This document shows, in pieces, positions 42,067-52,569 of a stretch of 64,000 nt of DNA (within the stretch, counting starts at the first letter, position 1; each line of letters begins with the position of its first letter). Source of the stretch: a virus. The notes under the pieces were generated by a model. The model was not told where the DNA came from. It was given only the letters and a program-made list of their open reading frames with translations, and did no database searches. The DNA is taken from positions 1 through 64,000 of the IMG/VR virus record IMGVR_UViG_3300032285_000892. One strand, 5' to 3'. The position numbers and the translations under genes are program-made.

Positions 42067-42813
42067 ATGGCAACATTAAGAAAACTAGTCTCGGATGTGC
42101 GTTCTATGCACAAGTTATTATCAACTGACAACTTGATAACAGATAGAGCTATATCATCTGAGGTTAGAAACTGCACTCTATTATTGGTTAAGCGTGAAAC
42201 AAATCTTCGTAAGCTTTGGGCTACAGATACTTTGTTCACTACAATACCATGTCTAGAGATGGTAGAAGTTCCTATTTCTGATTGTTGTGATTACACAGAT
42301 CCTTGCACTGTTGCTAGAAGTGTAGAAAGACTTCCTCGCATTGCAGAAGGAAACTATCAGTATCTCATCCAGGGAGTATGGTCAATCAACGCTATGGGCG
42401 GAACAGGTAAAAGATTTAAAGATATTACAATCAATAGATACTTGAACTTATTAAAGCTTCCATACATTAAGAACGAAAGTTATTTCTGGATAGTTGATGG
42501 ATACTTATACATCAGTGATCCATCATTATTAAAGGTTAGAATTGCAGCGTTATTTGAAGATGATCTTCCTCCTGAGGTTAGATACTCTGGTAAATGTGAA
42601 GAAGATATAACTGATGAAGAATGGTGCATGAATCCTTTAGATAGGCCATATGCTTGTCCTGGTTATCTTGAGAAACAAGTATTAGAATTAGCCTCTCAGA
42701 AGTTATTATCTACTTACTTTAGGATTACTGATGATAAGACTCAGAATAATAATGATGAGCAAGTTGCTGCTCCACAATACAGAACCAACCAAAGTAATTA
42801 TAATAATGGCTAG
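42067..42813 (+). CDS. tail ring/connector protein (crAss-like ring protein type)
   Basis: A 248-residue protein, MATLRKLVSDVRSMHKLLST then DRAISSEVRNCTLLLVKRE, with the recognisable crAss-like pattern LFTTIPCLEMVEVPISDCC, a beta-rich centre and a helical C-terminus. In the crAss001 virion, ring proteins of similar size stack below the portal. The next two genes are the expected partners. The assignment rests on sequence recall and position. Confidence 0.7.
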   Translation: MATLRKLVSDVRSMHKLLSTDNLITDRAISSEVRNCTLLLVKRETNLRKLWATDTLFTTIPCLEMVEVPISDCCDYTDPCTVARSVERLPRIAEGNYQYLIQGVWSINAMGGTGKRFKDITINRYLNLLKLPYIKNESYFWIVDGYLYISDPSLLKVRIAALFEDDLPPEVRYSGKCEEDITDEEWCMNPLDRPYACPGYLEKQVLELASQKLLSTYFRITDDKTQNNNDEQVAAPQYRTNQSNYNNG

Positions 42814-43285
42814 AGTAAAGGTTGATTGGAGAAGCTCCAGCAAAGATAACTACAAAAACTTCTGTAAGAAGAACTCATCAGTAAAGATAAATTTTGATGA
42901 TTGGAGAAACATCATCTACTCATTCAGTGACGCATTCAAAAACTACATCTTGGAAAGTGGAGATAAAGCAAGGCTACCTTATGGCTTTGGTGAATTCTCT
43001 ATTAACAAGAAGAAGCGTAAGAAGTTTAAAATGGTTGAGGGCAAAGAGGTAATTAACTTACCAATTGATTGGCAGAAGAGTAGAGAGAAAGGTAAAAGAA
43101 TATATAACTTTAACTATCACACAGAAGGTTATTTCTTTGGTTGGATGTGGTTCAGAGAAAGTACAAGACTAAGAAATGTAGACCTTTGGTATTTTAAACC
43201 AAGTAGAAACACATCAAGATTATTATCTCATTATATCAAAACTGACGATAAGTATCAACATCTTTATAACGAGTGGAAAAAGTAA
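42806..43285 (+). CDS. HU/IHF-like protein within the tail block, 159 aa
   Basis: The start is placed at the Met of MARVKVDWRSSSKDNYKNF, overlapping the ring protein gene by 8 bases; a longer start lies inside that gene. The middle resembles an HU fold: DDWRNIIYSFSDAFKNYILE, then ARLPYGFGEFSINKKKRKKF, with a Gly-Phe-Gly turn and basic arm. It differs from the gene at 21160 by a longer C-terminus with many aromatics. It may bind DNA at the portal or inside the neck. Its position among structural genes suggests a virion component. Confidence 0.65.
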   Translation: MARVKVDWRSSSKDNYKNFCKKNSSVKINFDDWRNIIYSFSDAFKNYILESGDKARLPYGFGEFSINKKKRKKFKMVEGKEVINLPIDWQKSREKGKRIYNFNYHTEGYFFGWMWFRESTRLRNVDLWYFKPSRNTSRLLSHYIKTDDKYQHLYNEWKK

Positions 43286-43291
43286 AATAAC

Positions 43292-44284
43292 ATGTCATAC
43301 TACTACAAATATAATTTCCTTTCTCCTGAGCCTGTATATTCTACAGTGAAAGAAGAGCTTAAGAGCTACTTTGATACAGGAGCTGTTGATGACTTAATGT
43401 TTCCCACTTATTTAGATAAATGTCTACGTAAGCTTGGTCGGAATAACTATGTTATCCGTGAAGTAATATTAGATGTATGGGACTTTGAAGCTCGTCTTCC
43501 AGATAACTTCTTTGCTGTAAGAGAAGCATGGATGTGTGCAGAGACACCATTAACTCCATATCAAACAGCTAATTCATTCTACTCTCAAGCATTCACTCAG
43601 ACCACTATTCAAGTGAGTCCTATTACAACAGACTGTGCTATTCCTAGTCCGTGCTGTGGCAATGTAGGATGTGATGGATCATGTATGCCTGAGATCATAG
43701 ATACAATATATAAGACTAATCAGCAAACGACACGTTCTATTACAAGAAACTATTTGATGCAACCTGGAAATATTAACGGTGCTGCTTATTGTAATTTAGA
43801 ATATGGATCAGGACAGGCATGTGTTTCTAATGCATGTGACTTTGATAATGGTCCTTCTCTTGCTTCTCGTAACACACCATTTTCATCTGCTGCTAATTCG
43901 TTTGACATTAGAGATAACAAGTTTGTTACTAATGTAAGATATGCAGTGATACATTTAGTATTTTATGCTACTGAGTACGATGCAGTAGGTAATCAAATGA
44001 TTCCTGACAACTTCCGTATCAGGGAATATATAGAATCATTCCTTAAATTTAAAGTTTTCGAAACCCTATCTAACCAACTAACTGATGAGACGTTTGAACA
44101 AATACAGAAGAAACTTGGCTATTATAAGCAACTTTCTGAGGAAGCATTCATTATGGCAGACATTGAGATAAAGAAGCAAGATGCTTGGACAAAACAACGT
44201 AGAATAAAGAACGATTTGAACAGATTCAATATGTACGAACTGCCAAATAGATCATATAGATATGGCCGCAGAAGAAACAACTAA
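43292..44284 (+). CDS. tail ring/connector protein
   Basis: A 330-residue protein with the well-remembered crAss-like start YYYKYNFLSPEPVYSTVKEE then LKSYFDTGAVDDLMFPTYLD. A Cys-containing loop (SPCCGNVGCDGSCMP) lies in the middle, and a helical C-terminus precedes the basic YRYGRRRNN. It probably forms one of the ring layers in the tail. It overlaps the muzzle gene by 23 bases. Confidence 0.7.
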   Translation: MSYYYKYNFLSPEPVYSTVKEELKSYFDTGAVDDLMFPTYLDKCLRKLGRNNYVIREVILDVWDFEARLPDNFFAVREAWMCAETPLTPYQTANSFYSQAFTQTTIQVSPITTDCAIPSPCCGNVGCDGSCMPEIIDTIYKTNQQTTRSITRNYLMQPGNINGAAYCNLEYGSGQACVSNACDFDNGPSLASRNTPFSSAANSFDIRDNKFVTNVRYAVIHLVFYATEYDAVGNQMIPDNFRIREYIESFLKFKVFETLSNQLTDETFEQIQKKLGYYKQLSEEAFIMADIEIKKQDAWTKQRRIKNDLNRFNMYELPNRSYRYGRRRNN

Positions 44285-47200
44285 TAAAGGAAACATTAAC
44301 GCAAATTACAATGTTGCCCAGACTGGTCTGAACATGGATAACACCATTGGTCAAATCAAGAAAGGTATGCTTACGTATGCGTTAAATGCCAATGTTGAAA
44401 ACTTTGATTCTAACTCTGTCAACTATCAGAATGAAGAGGGTAATGAAATATGCATAAATTTTCCTGAAGGGTATCAAGTTATAGGAAATCATTTCATTCC
44501 TGAAAAGAATAAGCATGTATTTTTTCTAGTTAATGCTACTACAGGTGAATCTGAGATTGGATACATGTATAACAATAACTGTGAATATGTATCTTATTTA
44601 AACTTACCATGTTTGAATTTTAATATCAATCATCCAATCCAAAAGGTAGTACATCGTATTACAAACTGTACTACAGAAATATATTGGACTGATGGATATA
44701 ATGTTAGAAGATATTTAGATATAGAGGGAGATGCTCCAACAAATTGTAATACATTAAGTATACAACCAAACTTTAGTATTCCACAATTAGATATACTTGA
44801 AGTTATAACAGGAGGAGAATTAGTTGCTGGTACATATCAGTTTGCTATTCAATACTGTGATGCATTAGGATTTGGATATACATCTTACTATTCAGTAACG
44901 AATCCTGTATCTATTGCTAATAATAAAATTGAGACTGCAGATTTTAATTATCCTGTAAATCAATCAATTAGATTACAAATCAGTAATCTAGAAATAAATG
45001 GATACTTTAAATACTATAACTTAGCAGTTATCAAATTCATTAATTCAATTGAATCAGTTGAGTTAATAGGGACATATTATATTGATACTGTAACCACTGA
45101 CATTACATATGCTGGACAAAACCAAACTCAAATCAGACTATCAATCAATGATATCTTTGAGAAGTTCCCATATTATGATATTGCTCAAGATGTAACAAGT
45201 GTTCAAGATATTCTTGTATGGGACCAACTTACATCTAATGATAGAGTTAACTATCAATCTATTGCTAGTAAAATCTCTTTAAAGTGGCAGACATACAAAC
45301 TTCCTGCTACAGAGAATTATTCTAATGAGATTAATACAGCTGAGTTGAGAGGATATCTTCGTGATGAAGTGTATGCTTTTGAAATTGTATTCTTGCTAAA
45401 GAATGGTAGACAAACAGATGGTTTTCATATCCCTGGTAGAGATCATATTCCATCTGACTTAGTTCCTATTCCAAGTACTAATCCTGACTTTATTGGTACA
45501 GGAACAACTGCTCCTACATGGCAGATATATAACACTGCATATGGAGTAACTGCTGCTACAGGATCGTCTATAAACAATGCTACGCCATATCAATATGGTG
45601 AGTTTGCGTATTGGCAGTCTGACGTAAAATATCCAAACAATCCACTTGTATGGGGAGATCTTGCTAATACATATATTCGTCATCATAAGTTTCCAGATAT
45701 TCTTGTAAGTCCTGCATTTGATAGTCCTACACCAACAATTGTTGCTGGTAAGTATGATGTTTACATGCAGACCAGTGCAGCTGTATATCCTATGGGTGTA
45801 CGGATTGATACTGCTCAAGTACAAGCAGCAATTGCTCAAGCTGTCACTGATCATAAAATCACTCAAGCAGAAGCAGATAATATTGCAGGATATAAAATTG
45901 TACGTGCTAATAGATCAACTAATAAGTCTATTATAGGTAAAGGAATTCTACGTAACGTAGGTAAATACAATCGTAATGGTACTGATTATTACTTTCCTAA
46001 CTATCCTTATAATGACTTAAGAAAAGATCCATTTCTTCTTGAGAACAATAACGCATATGGTAGCCAAACTATCAATTGGAAACTATCTGTAACTGTTGCA
46101 GGACAAGCTCAAATTACTAACCCTTACACTAATCAGTTACAAACAATTAATCTCACTGTAACAGGAATTGGTGAACTACTAACAATTTGTTCACTAACTA
46201 AACCTAAATCATTAGGTACAGCAGTATTTGTTGCAGCAGATCCATATAGTCCAGTAAATGTACAAGGTGATAGTAATTTTTTTGAGCAACAAAAAACATA
46301 CGTTATTGTTAATAACAATCCAATAGACTTAGGATTTTTATATGCAAAAACTGGAAACTTACCATATACCTTTTATTCATATACTGCTCCTGCATACAGT
46401 GTTACATACTTATCAGCATGGTCTCCTCCAACTTTACTTGCACCAGCTGGTGCTGTTAATTATATAGTTGGTGGAAGTGATACAGTTAATCCTGAGTGTT
46501 TACCTGCTAACTTAAATGCATTTGCTACAGATGAATCTAAGTACAGACAAATCTTTAATTCTCCTGAAACTTCTTTTGGACAGCCTACATTAGGATCTGT
46601 TCTTAAGATAGAGAATGTATTGTTTGGTGCAGGAAATTCTCACTTTGTAAAGGTTACAAATAATGCAAAGTATAAACTATTAACAAAAGATATTCAATAT
46701 CAAGCATTGTTAACTAGTTATACAACAGCTAATGCAGTTGCTCCATTTAATGCCACTGCAATGTTTACAATGTACCAAGCATATTTAACTGTTTGGATTA
46801 ATGGCATCAATAGACAAAACTTTGCGTATTCATACAACTCTATAGCTACATATGATTATCAAGCACCTGTTACTAATAGTGGATACAAACAACGTCCATT
46901 AGATAGATATCAATACATATCTCCTGGTGTTCAATCTGTTAGTGATATACATGATGTTAATAATTTCCAAAGAGAATCTTCTGTTTATCTTAGAACTGAT
47001 TTAACTAAATCAGCATTACCTTTTCCTGATAAAGTTCCTTCAGTGATGTCAAGATCAAACAGTTTAATTAGTGATGAATCTAGATTAACTGTAGGACAGA
47101 TGGGTAACTGTGGTACTCCAGAACATCTAGAAAAGATTAAAGTAATATCTTATTATGCATCATTAAAAAATATTATTCCTGGTCAGTATGGTCAGATATA

Positions 47201-48746
47201 TACATATCAAACTATTGACACAGGATTCCAAGTAGATTTAGATAATCTTCCTGGAGTTACTACTGTATTTGGCGGTGATACATTCATCTCTCGTTTTGCA
47301 TTCAAGACTAAACTTCCATTCTTTATTGATAACAGAGTGGGTGCTCCTGATGATAGTGATATAAACTATGATGAGATCGGTAATGTTGCTTATCCACAAT
47401 ACTGGCATTCTGCAAGGTCTGTATTATTTAATTTTAATAAACCTGTAATTAATGCAAGCATTGGTACACTAGATAACATGATATCAATCAAAGCTCATAA
47501 CTTTGATTGCGGTTGGATTGATCCTATAGTTCCTTATTCTATTACTACAACAACTACTACTATTATTGGTGGAACAAGTCCAGGTACTTTAAATTCTGGA
47601 TACAATGGTAAGTTCTATCTATTTGCATATGGTATTCCTTATTTCTATTGTGAGAGTAGTATTAATTTAGATTTACGTCAAGCATTTAATAATAGAGAAG
47701 GGGACTTTTATCCTCGTGTAAGTTCTGGTATTCCAGATAACTGGTTACAGCAGATTCACGTACCTATTGAGTTTGATAATACATACACTTATAATGTAAG
47801 CTACTCTAAACAGAATACAGATAATTACTTTTCTCATCTACCTGCAAACTGGGATGATAGTCAATGTAATACAATTTTTCCATTTAGAGCAATCTATTCA
47901 GATGCACAGAGTTCTGATCCAACAGTTAAAGTAAATAACTGGTTGATATATCGTCCTATATCATTCTTTGATTTTCCTCAGAACTATGGAGACTTAGTAT
48001 CTTTGGATGGGATTCAAAACAAAGCTGTGCTTGCTCGTTTTGAGAATAAGTCATTGTTATACAATACAATGCTTACAATCAATACAAGTAATCCTCAAGC
48101 TGCTTACTTGGGTAATGATTCATTATTTAGAAGTGCTCCTCCAATTGACTTTGCTGAAACAGATTTAGGATATGTAGGATCTCAGAACAAGATGTTATTA
48201 AAGATTCCTCAAGGTCAGATAACAATTGATGCTAAACGTGGACAGATTTTCTTAATCTCAGGAAATCAAGCTGATGATCTTACAGCATTTGGATCAGGTG
48301 TTAACCGATTCATGACGGATCACTTGGCATTTGAAATAATAAGATATTTCCCAAATGCTGATACTGATAACAATTTCAGTAAGGTGGGAATACATGGTGT
48401 ATATGATAGTAAGTATGATCGAGTGATCATCTCTAAGCTTGACTATATTCCACAGCCTGAATGGATATCAACAATGACTTATAATACTGTCACTAAAGAA
48501 TATGAAGTGAATGGTACTGTAGTACAATTGTCAGATCCTAAATACTTTTGTAATAAATCTTGGACTCTTTCATTCAATATGAATACAAAGAGTTGGATAA
48601 GTTTCCATAGCTATATTCCTAATTACTATATAGCTGAGAATAACTTCTTCTATTCAGGATTAAACGAAGGATGCAATCTTGATTTTGTAGCTGCTGAAGA
48701 GATATCATCAACTTGTGAATTAGCTGGAACTGCAATAACACCATAA
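44262..48746 (+). CDS. tail muzzle/stabilization protein
   Basis: A 1494-residue protein matching the crAss-like tail 'muzzle' (also annotated as tail stabilization protein). The N-terminus NVAQTGLNMDNTIGQIKKGM then TYALNANVENFDSN is the family signature. The rest is a repetitive, mostly beta-type structure with a Thr-rich insert (ITTTTTTIIGG) near residue 1095. In crAss001 the muzzle closes the lower tail and holds host contact elements. The length is in the family range. It starts within the ring protein gene. Confidence 0.75.
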   Translation: MAAEETTNKGNINANYNVAQTGLNMDNTIGQIKKGMLTYALNANVENFDSNSVNYQNEEGNEICINFPEGYQVIGNHFIPEKNKHVFFLVNATTGESEIGYMYNNNCEYVSYLNLPCLNFNINHPIQKVVHRITNCTTEIYWTDGYNVRRYLDIEGDAPTNCNTLSIQPNFSIPQLDILEVITGGELVAGTYQFAIQYCDALGFGYTSYYSVTNPVSIANNKIETADFNYPVNQSIRLQISNLEINGYFKYYNLAVIKFINSIESVELIGTYYIDTVTTDITYAGQNQTQIRLSINDIFEKFPYYDIAQDVTSVQDILVWDQLTSNDRVNYQSIASKISLKWQTYKLPATENYSNEINTAELRGYLRDEVYAFEIVFLLKNGRQTDGFHIPGRDHIPSDLVPIPSTNPDFIGTGTTAPTWQIYNTAYGVTAATGSSINNATPYQYGEFAYWQSDVKYPNNPLVWGDLANTYIRHHKFPDILVSPAFDSPTPTIVAGKYDVYMQTSAAVYPMGVRIDTAQVQAAIAQAVTDHKITQAEADNIAGYKIVRANRSTNKSIIGKGILRNVGKYNRNGTDYYFPNYPYNDLRKDPFLLENNNAYGSQTINWKLSVTVAGQAQITNPYTNQLQTINLTVTGIGELLTICSLTKPKSLGTAVFVAADPYSPVNVQGDSNFFEQQKTYVIVNNNPIDLGFLYAKTGNLPYTFYSYTAPAYSVTYLSAWSPPTLLAPAGAVNYIVGGSDTVNPECLPANLNAFATDESKYRQIFNSPETSFGQPTLGSVLKIENVLFGAGNSHFVKVTNNAKYKLLTKDIQYQALLTSYTTANAVAPFNATAMFTMYQAYLTVWINGINRQNFAYSYNSIATYDYQAPVTNSGYKQRPLDRYQYISPGVQSVSDIHDVNNFQRESSVYLRTDLTKSALPFPDKVPSVMSRSNSLISDESRLTVGQMGNCGTPEHLEKIKVISYYASLKNIIPGQYGQIYTYQTIDTGFQVDLDNLPGVTTVFGGDTFISRFAFKTKLPFFIDNRVGAPDDSDINYDEIGNVAYPQYWHSARSVLFNFNKPVINASIGTLDNMISIKAHNFDCGWIDPIVPYSITTTTTTIIGGTSPGTLNSGYNGKFYLFAYGIPYFYCESSINLDLRQAFNNREGDFYPRVSSGIPDNWLQQIHVPIEFDNTYTYNVSYSKQNTDNYFSHLPANWDDSQCNTIFPFRAIYSDAQSSDPTVKVNNWLIYRPISFFDFPQNYGDLVSLDGIQNKAVLARFENKSLLYNTMLTINTSNPQAAYLGNDSLFRSAPPIDFAETDLGYVGSQNKMLLKIPQGQITIDAKRGQIFLISGNQADDLTAFGSGVNRFMTDHLAFEIIRYFPNADTDNNFSKVGIHGVYDSKYDRVIISKLDYIPQPEWISTMTYNTVTKEYEVNGTVVQLSDPKYFCNKSWTLSFNMNTKSWISFHSYIPNYYIAENNFFYSGLNEGCNLDFVAAEEISSTCELAGTAITP

Positions 48747-48757
48747 ATAGAATACTA

Positions 48758-49687
48758 ATGCCTAGATGTAATTTATCGGGAACTGCTGTAGATACTTGTG
48801 CAATAATTGGCAATGCCCTTTTATTAAGAAAGGTGTTTGTTAAAATAACAGAGATGGGTTATAGAACAAGCTACTTTAATGTTACTGATGATTTAGGTAA
48901 CGTTTTAGGAACTAATGTCTATAAGAACAATTTATGCACTGGTATTTATTATTATGTTCCATATAATGCTACAGAAATTATTCTTGAATCATTAGGTAAA
49001 TGTAAGTTCTTTTTGCATAAAGATATCATTGAATTAACTGCTCAACAGATTGCTAATCTTACATGTAATGCAGTTAATACAGGAACTCTTTGGCGTCATC
49101 TCACTGATGTAAGATTAACTAATAACTTCTACGGAAATATAGAACCTTACATTATTGAGTATCCGTTTATGTATCAATATCATGATGAGATATTACAGAA
49201 TGTAAAAGACTATACACGTGCATATAAGTATCTGCCTATACCTGATGGTGTATATAATGATAATGCTAAGATCCAAACAGATAATCAATACTTCAACAAA
49301 GTAATTATTTACAATGGACAACAGTGTTCAGGTATGTTAGAATTAGTTAAGAAACCATTGAATAACTTAGCTGCTTATAATCAGTATCCAATATATAATG
49401 CGGAAAGCAAAACTATTCTTTATACTAAGAGTGATAGCTTCTATCAATACAATACATTCTGGAATGTAGTGATTGATAAAGAAGAGCCATTGTTTAATGT
49501 TAGTTGTGAGTCATTATCTATTGATAAAGTACTCAACCAAGACAATATGAACTATGGTGTAAAATCATTCAATAAAGATACAATGAGAGCTAAAGGTGTA
49601 TTGATAAGACACATCTTAGATGATACATCAAACGCTCACCTTGTTAGTCAATTCATTATAGCTCCAAGTCAAATCTCTTACAAGTAA
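48758..49687 (+). CDS. tail-region virion protein, 309 aa
   Basis: A 309-residue protein between the muzzle and the first large cargo gene. It has a beta-rich N-terminus (FVKITEMGYRTSYFNVTDD) with several Cys, a central region with YNATEIILESLGKCKFFL, and no membrane segment. No sure family; position and context point to a tail or injection apparatus part. It overlaps the next gene by one base (TAATG). Confidence 0.6.
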   Translation: MPRCNLSGTAVDTCAIIGNALLLRKVFVKITEMGYRTSYFNVTDDLGNVLGTNVYKNNLCTGIYYYVPYNATEIILESLGKCKFFLHKDIIELTAQQIANLTCNAVNTGTLWRHLTDVRLTNNFYGNIEPYIIEYPFMYQYHDEILQNVKDYTRAYKYLPIPDGVYNDNAKIQTDNQYFNKVIIYNGQQCSGMLELVKKPLNNLAAYNQYPIYNAESKTILYTKSDSFYQYNTFWNVVIDKEEPLFNVSCESLSIDKVLNQDNMNYGVKSFNKDTMRAKGVLIRHILDDTSNAHLVSQFIIAPSQISYK

Positions 49688-52569
49688 TGGCAATAGAAAA
49701 ACCTAAAGGCTGGCTAGATAAATACAGTGACAATGTTGCTGCAAGCGATGCTACACGTGTTAGTAAACAACTAACTCCTACAAATAAGAATAAAGTAACC
49801 CAAGCTCAATTAGATGAAAGAGAGGCTCAAGAACGTAGAAAAAGAATTGCTTTATCTAATTCACGTCAAGCAAATGACTTTGATAAACCTGCTGAGGATC
49901 TTGCTACATATTCATCAGCCACTGCAGATAAACTAAGATTCTCAGACTATCCTAACTTCTTTGATGATTATATTAATCCTGGGGTACAGTTTGGTCACTT
50001 AGCTTCTGGCTTAGGACAAGTTCCATTGAATATTAAAAATAAACAATGGGGAGAAGCTGCTATGAATGTATTTAATCCTGTATTAGCAGGTGCTGGAGAA
50101 GCTGTATTAGAACCTGCAATATCACAATATATAACAGATCCTGCAAAGAAGTATGTATTAAATCCTGCATTAAAGAAAGCAAAGAAGTTAGTATTAGGTG
50201 ATAAACCTAAAGTAGCTAGAGAGATCCCTACAGTTAGACCATCTCATGAGATAGATGATTTATCTGGTACAAATATAGGTAGAAGTTTTTATGATGAAGC
50301 TGGTCAATATGTTACTCCTGAAATTGCAGAAGCGTTCAAGCTTCCTTTGTACAAGCCAGGATCAGGAGCAGGAATAATAGACTTTTCAAATATTAAAACA
50401 GGAAAGCAATTAAGAAAAGCTGTAAATGATAAAAATGTAAGTCATCTATTTGAAAGAAATAAGTTAATGCATGGTTGTAAGTCAGATGCAGAATGTGCAA
50501 GACTTGCTAATGCAATAGCATCTTCTGTACATAATAAAGTTTCACCTGATGATCTTTATGATTATTCTGCTAATGCTGACAATGCATGGTATACAACTAA
50601 TCAGATGTTAAAGAATAATGGAGAAGTAGTATACAATGAAGGGGTACATGGTCCATTAACTGCAGATCATTTAGAAAATCTACAAGTGGGTGATCAGGTA
50701 ATGATTGGTCCAGACTCACCAACTCCTCATCCTTCTTACTCTAGTGCTACAGGAAACTATAAAGAACCTAAAGTTAACCATAGAGCAACTGTTACTGGTG
50801 TTGATGAGAATGGCAATTTTTTAATTTCTGAAAGCTTTAATGGTAAATTGGTAACAGTACCTATACAGAACAATCTTTATTATAATGCTAATTCTAACTT
50901 TGGAATTAGAAGTATAATAAGACCTAGTCAATTTAAAGATAAAGCAGGAAGTATTGTTCAAAAGGCTGTAGAGAATGATTTGAACCTGAATAGAGGTACG
51001 ATGAACTTTGAGGTGAGTCCTGAACTAAAACCATACAAAGAGATTTATGATAAAGTAAAACCAACACTTATTGGTAACTTAGGTATTAATGCTGATGAGG
51101 CTGATCAAATCTTTAGACATGTATTAGGTATTGGTGTTCAAGAATCTAAGATGTCTGGTAAGATGGCTAAAGGTTTAAGTAAAGCCAAGGTATTGATTCA
51201 AGATAAACTAAGAGAAGCAGGATTAACTAAACCTGTTAAAGAGGTTATGAATCTTGCCAAGAAGTATGGTAATAGAAAGTATGAAGAGAATCCAGATTTA
51301 CTTCCTTTCCCAGGAAATAGTAAGGTACAGATGGAGGCTAATAAACTATCACAAAGTACAGGTATATCAGTTGACGATGCATTAGATCAATTATACACTA
51401 ATACTTATAATAGACCTAAGCCTTTTGCTCTATCTGATACAGATCCTTCTATTGGTACATTTAGACAAAAGCATTTATCTAAAACTGCAAAGAGACTAGG
51501 ATTAAAAGAAAGTGATTTTCCAGTGGGTAAAGGTAGCAAGAATGCATTCTACAATAATCCTGAGAATGAATTGATGGCAGCCTTTGCTAACTTCTATGAT
51601 ATTAAGAAAGGACTGAAGAAAAAGAATCCTGATTGGAGTGAGCAGAAGTTACATGACATGGCTACATTATCTTGGAACTCTCCAAGTAAAGCTAATAATC
51701 CTGAGCTTGTAGATTACTTCTATGAGTTTAAAGATAACCCTACCTTTGAAGGATTTGATTACTTAAACAAGGTGAAGAAAAACATTCAGACTCACACACC
51801 TTTAAAGTCAGTTACTCCTAATAACTATTCACCTAGAGCACCATTCTTACAGTTCAATGATGGAGGCCCTGTTCAACCTAATTATAATGATTACAGTGTA
51901 TCAGCAGGACCAGACTTTGAAGGTGATGGATATAGTAACAGAGGACGTAATTATTCTCCTGCATGGGGAGGACAGTTTGAACAAGGTGGTAAAGTTCCTT
52001 TTGACCAATGGTATAAAACAGTTCCTAAAGCTAAGAATGATACAATAAACTATAACTTAAGAAGAGCTTATGACCTAGCTCCTCAGAAAGATTTAGATGC
52101 TTTTGTAAAAGATCCTAATGCTCATTTAATGACTGCATATGAAAACCCAGAAACAGGTATATATGAGTTCATGAAATCTAAACATCATTCAACCATAAAC
52201 AAAGAGTTAGATTGGTACAAGAGTAAAGGGGGTAAAGATTTTAGAAACAAATACGATCTTGATACAACTGGTGATTACTATCGGTATGTACCAAAACAAT
52301 TTGCTATGGGAGGATCTATGCCAGGAGCTGTAGGATTCACATACGCACGTGTAGCAGGAGCTGCTCCTGACAATGGTAAGTATGCTAAGAAGACAAAAGC
52401 TTCTGCAGAGAATGGAGCAGAGATGAGATACTATCAAGAAGGGCTTGACTTCAAACCTAAGACTATTTCCAGAGATGGTAGTCAGTTGGTAAAACTGGAT
52501 CAATTAACTAACTTTACAAATTACAACACTAAACAACCAGGGGGCTGGTTAGATAAATATGAAGGCTAA
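49687..52569 (+). CDS. virion protein with wall-degrading-like domains (cargo/tail lysin candidate)
   Basis: A 960-residue protein. It has an N-terminal GWLDKY motif (8-13), repeated at the C-terminus (953-958). Residues about 260-410 resemble a Cys/His peptidase (C264 or C270, H365, then DENGNFLISESFNGK). Residues about 470-690 resemble a lysozyme/transglycosylase fold with a possible catalytic Glu486 (GIGVQESKM) and SIGTFRQKHLSK later. The end has Gly-rich short repeats (NDGGPVQPNY, EQGGKVPFDQW, MGGSMPG) and PGAVGFTYARVAG (879-891), also found in the capsid protein. This pattern of large crAss-like cargo proteins suggests delivery with DNA, possibly to breach peptidoglycan. The enzymatic roles are inferred. 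Confidence 0.55.
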   Translation: MAIEKPKGWLDKYSDNVAASDATRVSKQLTPTNKNKVTQAQLDEREAQERRKRIALSNSRQANDFDKPAEDLATYSSATADKLRFSDYPNFFDDYINPGVQFGHLASGLGQVPLNIKNKQWGEAAMNVFNPVLAGAGEAVLEPAISQYITDPAKKYVLNPALKKAKKLVLGDKPKVAREIPTVRPSHEIDDLSGTNIGRSFYDEAGQYVTPEIAEAFKLPLYKPGSGAGIIDFSNIKTGKQLRKAVNDKNVSHLFERNKLMHGCKSDAECARLANAIASSVHNKVSPDDLYDYSANADNAWYTTNQMLKNNGEVVYNEGVHGPLTADHLENLQVGDQVMIGPDSPTPHPSYSSATGNYKEPKVNHRATVTGVDENGNFLISESFNGKLVTVPIQNNLYYNANSNFGIRSIIRPSQFKDKAGSIVQKAVENDLNLNRGTMNFEVSPELKPYKEIYDKVKPTLIGNLGINADEADQIFRHVLGIGVQESKMSGKMAKGLSKAKVLIQDKLREAGLTKPVKEVMNLAKKYGNRKYEENPDLLPFPGNSKVQMEANKLSQSTGISVDDALDQLYTNTYNRPKPFALSDTDPSIGTFRQKHLSKTAKRLGLKESDFPVGKGSKNAFYNNPENELMAAFANFYDIKKGLKKKNPDWSEQKLHDMATLSWNSPSKANNPELVDYFYEFKDNPTFEGFDYLNKVKKNIQTHTPLKSVTPNNYSPRAPFLQFNDGGPVQPNYNDYSVSAGPDFEGDGYSNRGRNYSPAWGGQFEQGGKVPFDQWYKTVPKAKNDTINYNLRRAYDLAPQKDLDAFVKDPNAHLMTAYENPETGIYEFMKSKHHSTINKELDWYKSKGGKDFRNKYDLDTTGDYYRYVPKQFAMGGSMPGAVGFTYARVAGAAPDNGKYAKKTKASAENGAEMRYYQEGLDFKPKTISRDGSQLVKLDQLTNFTNYNTKQPGGWLDKYEG

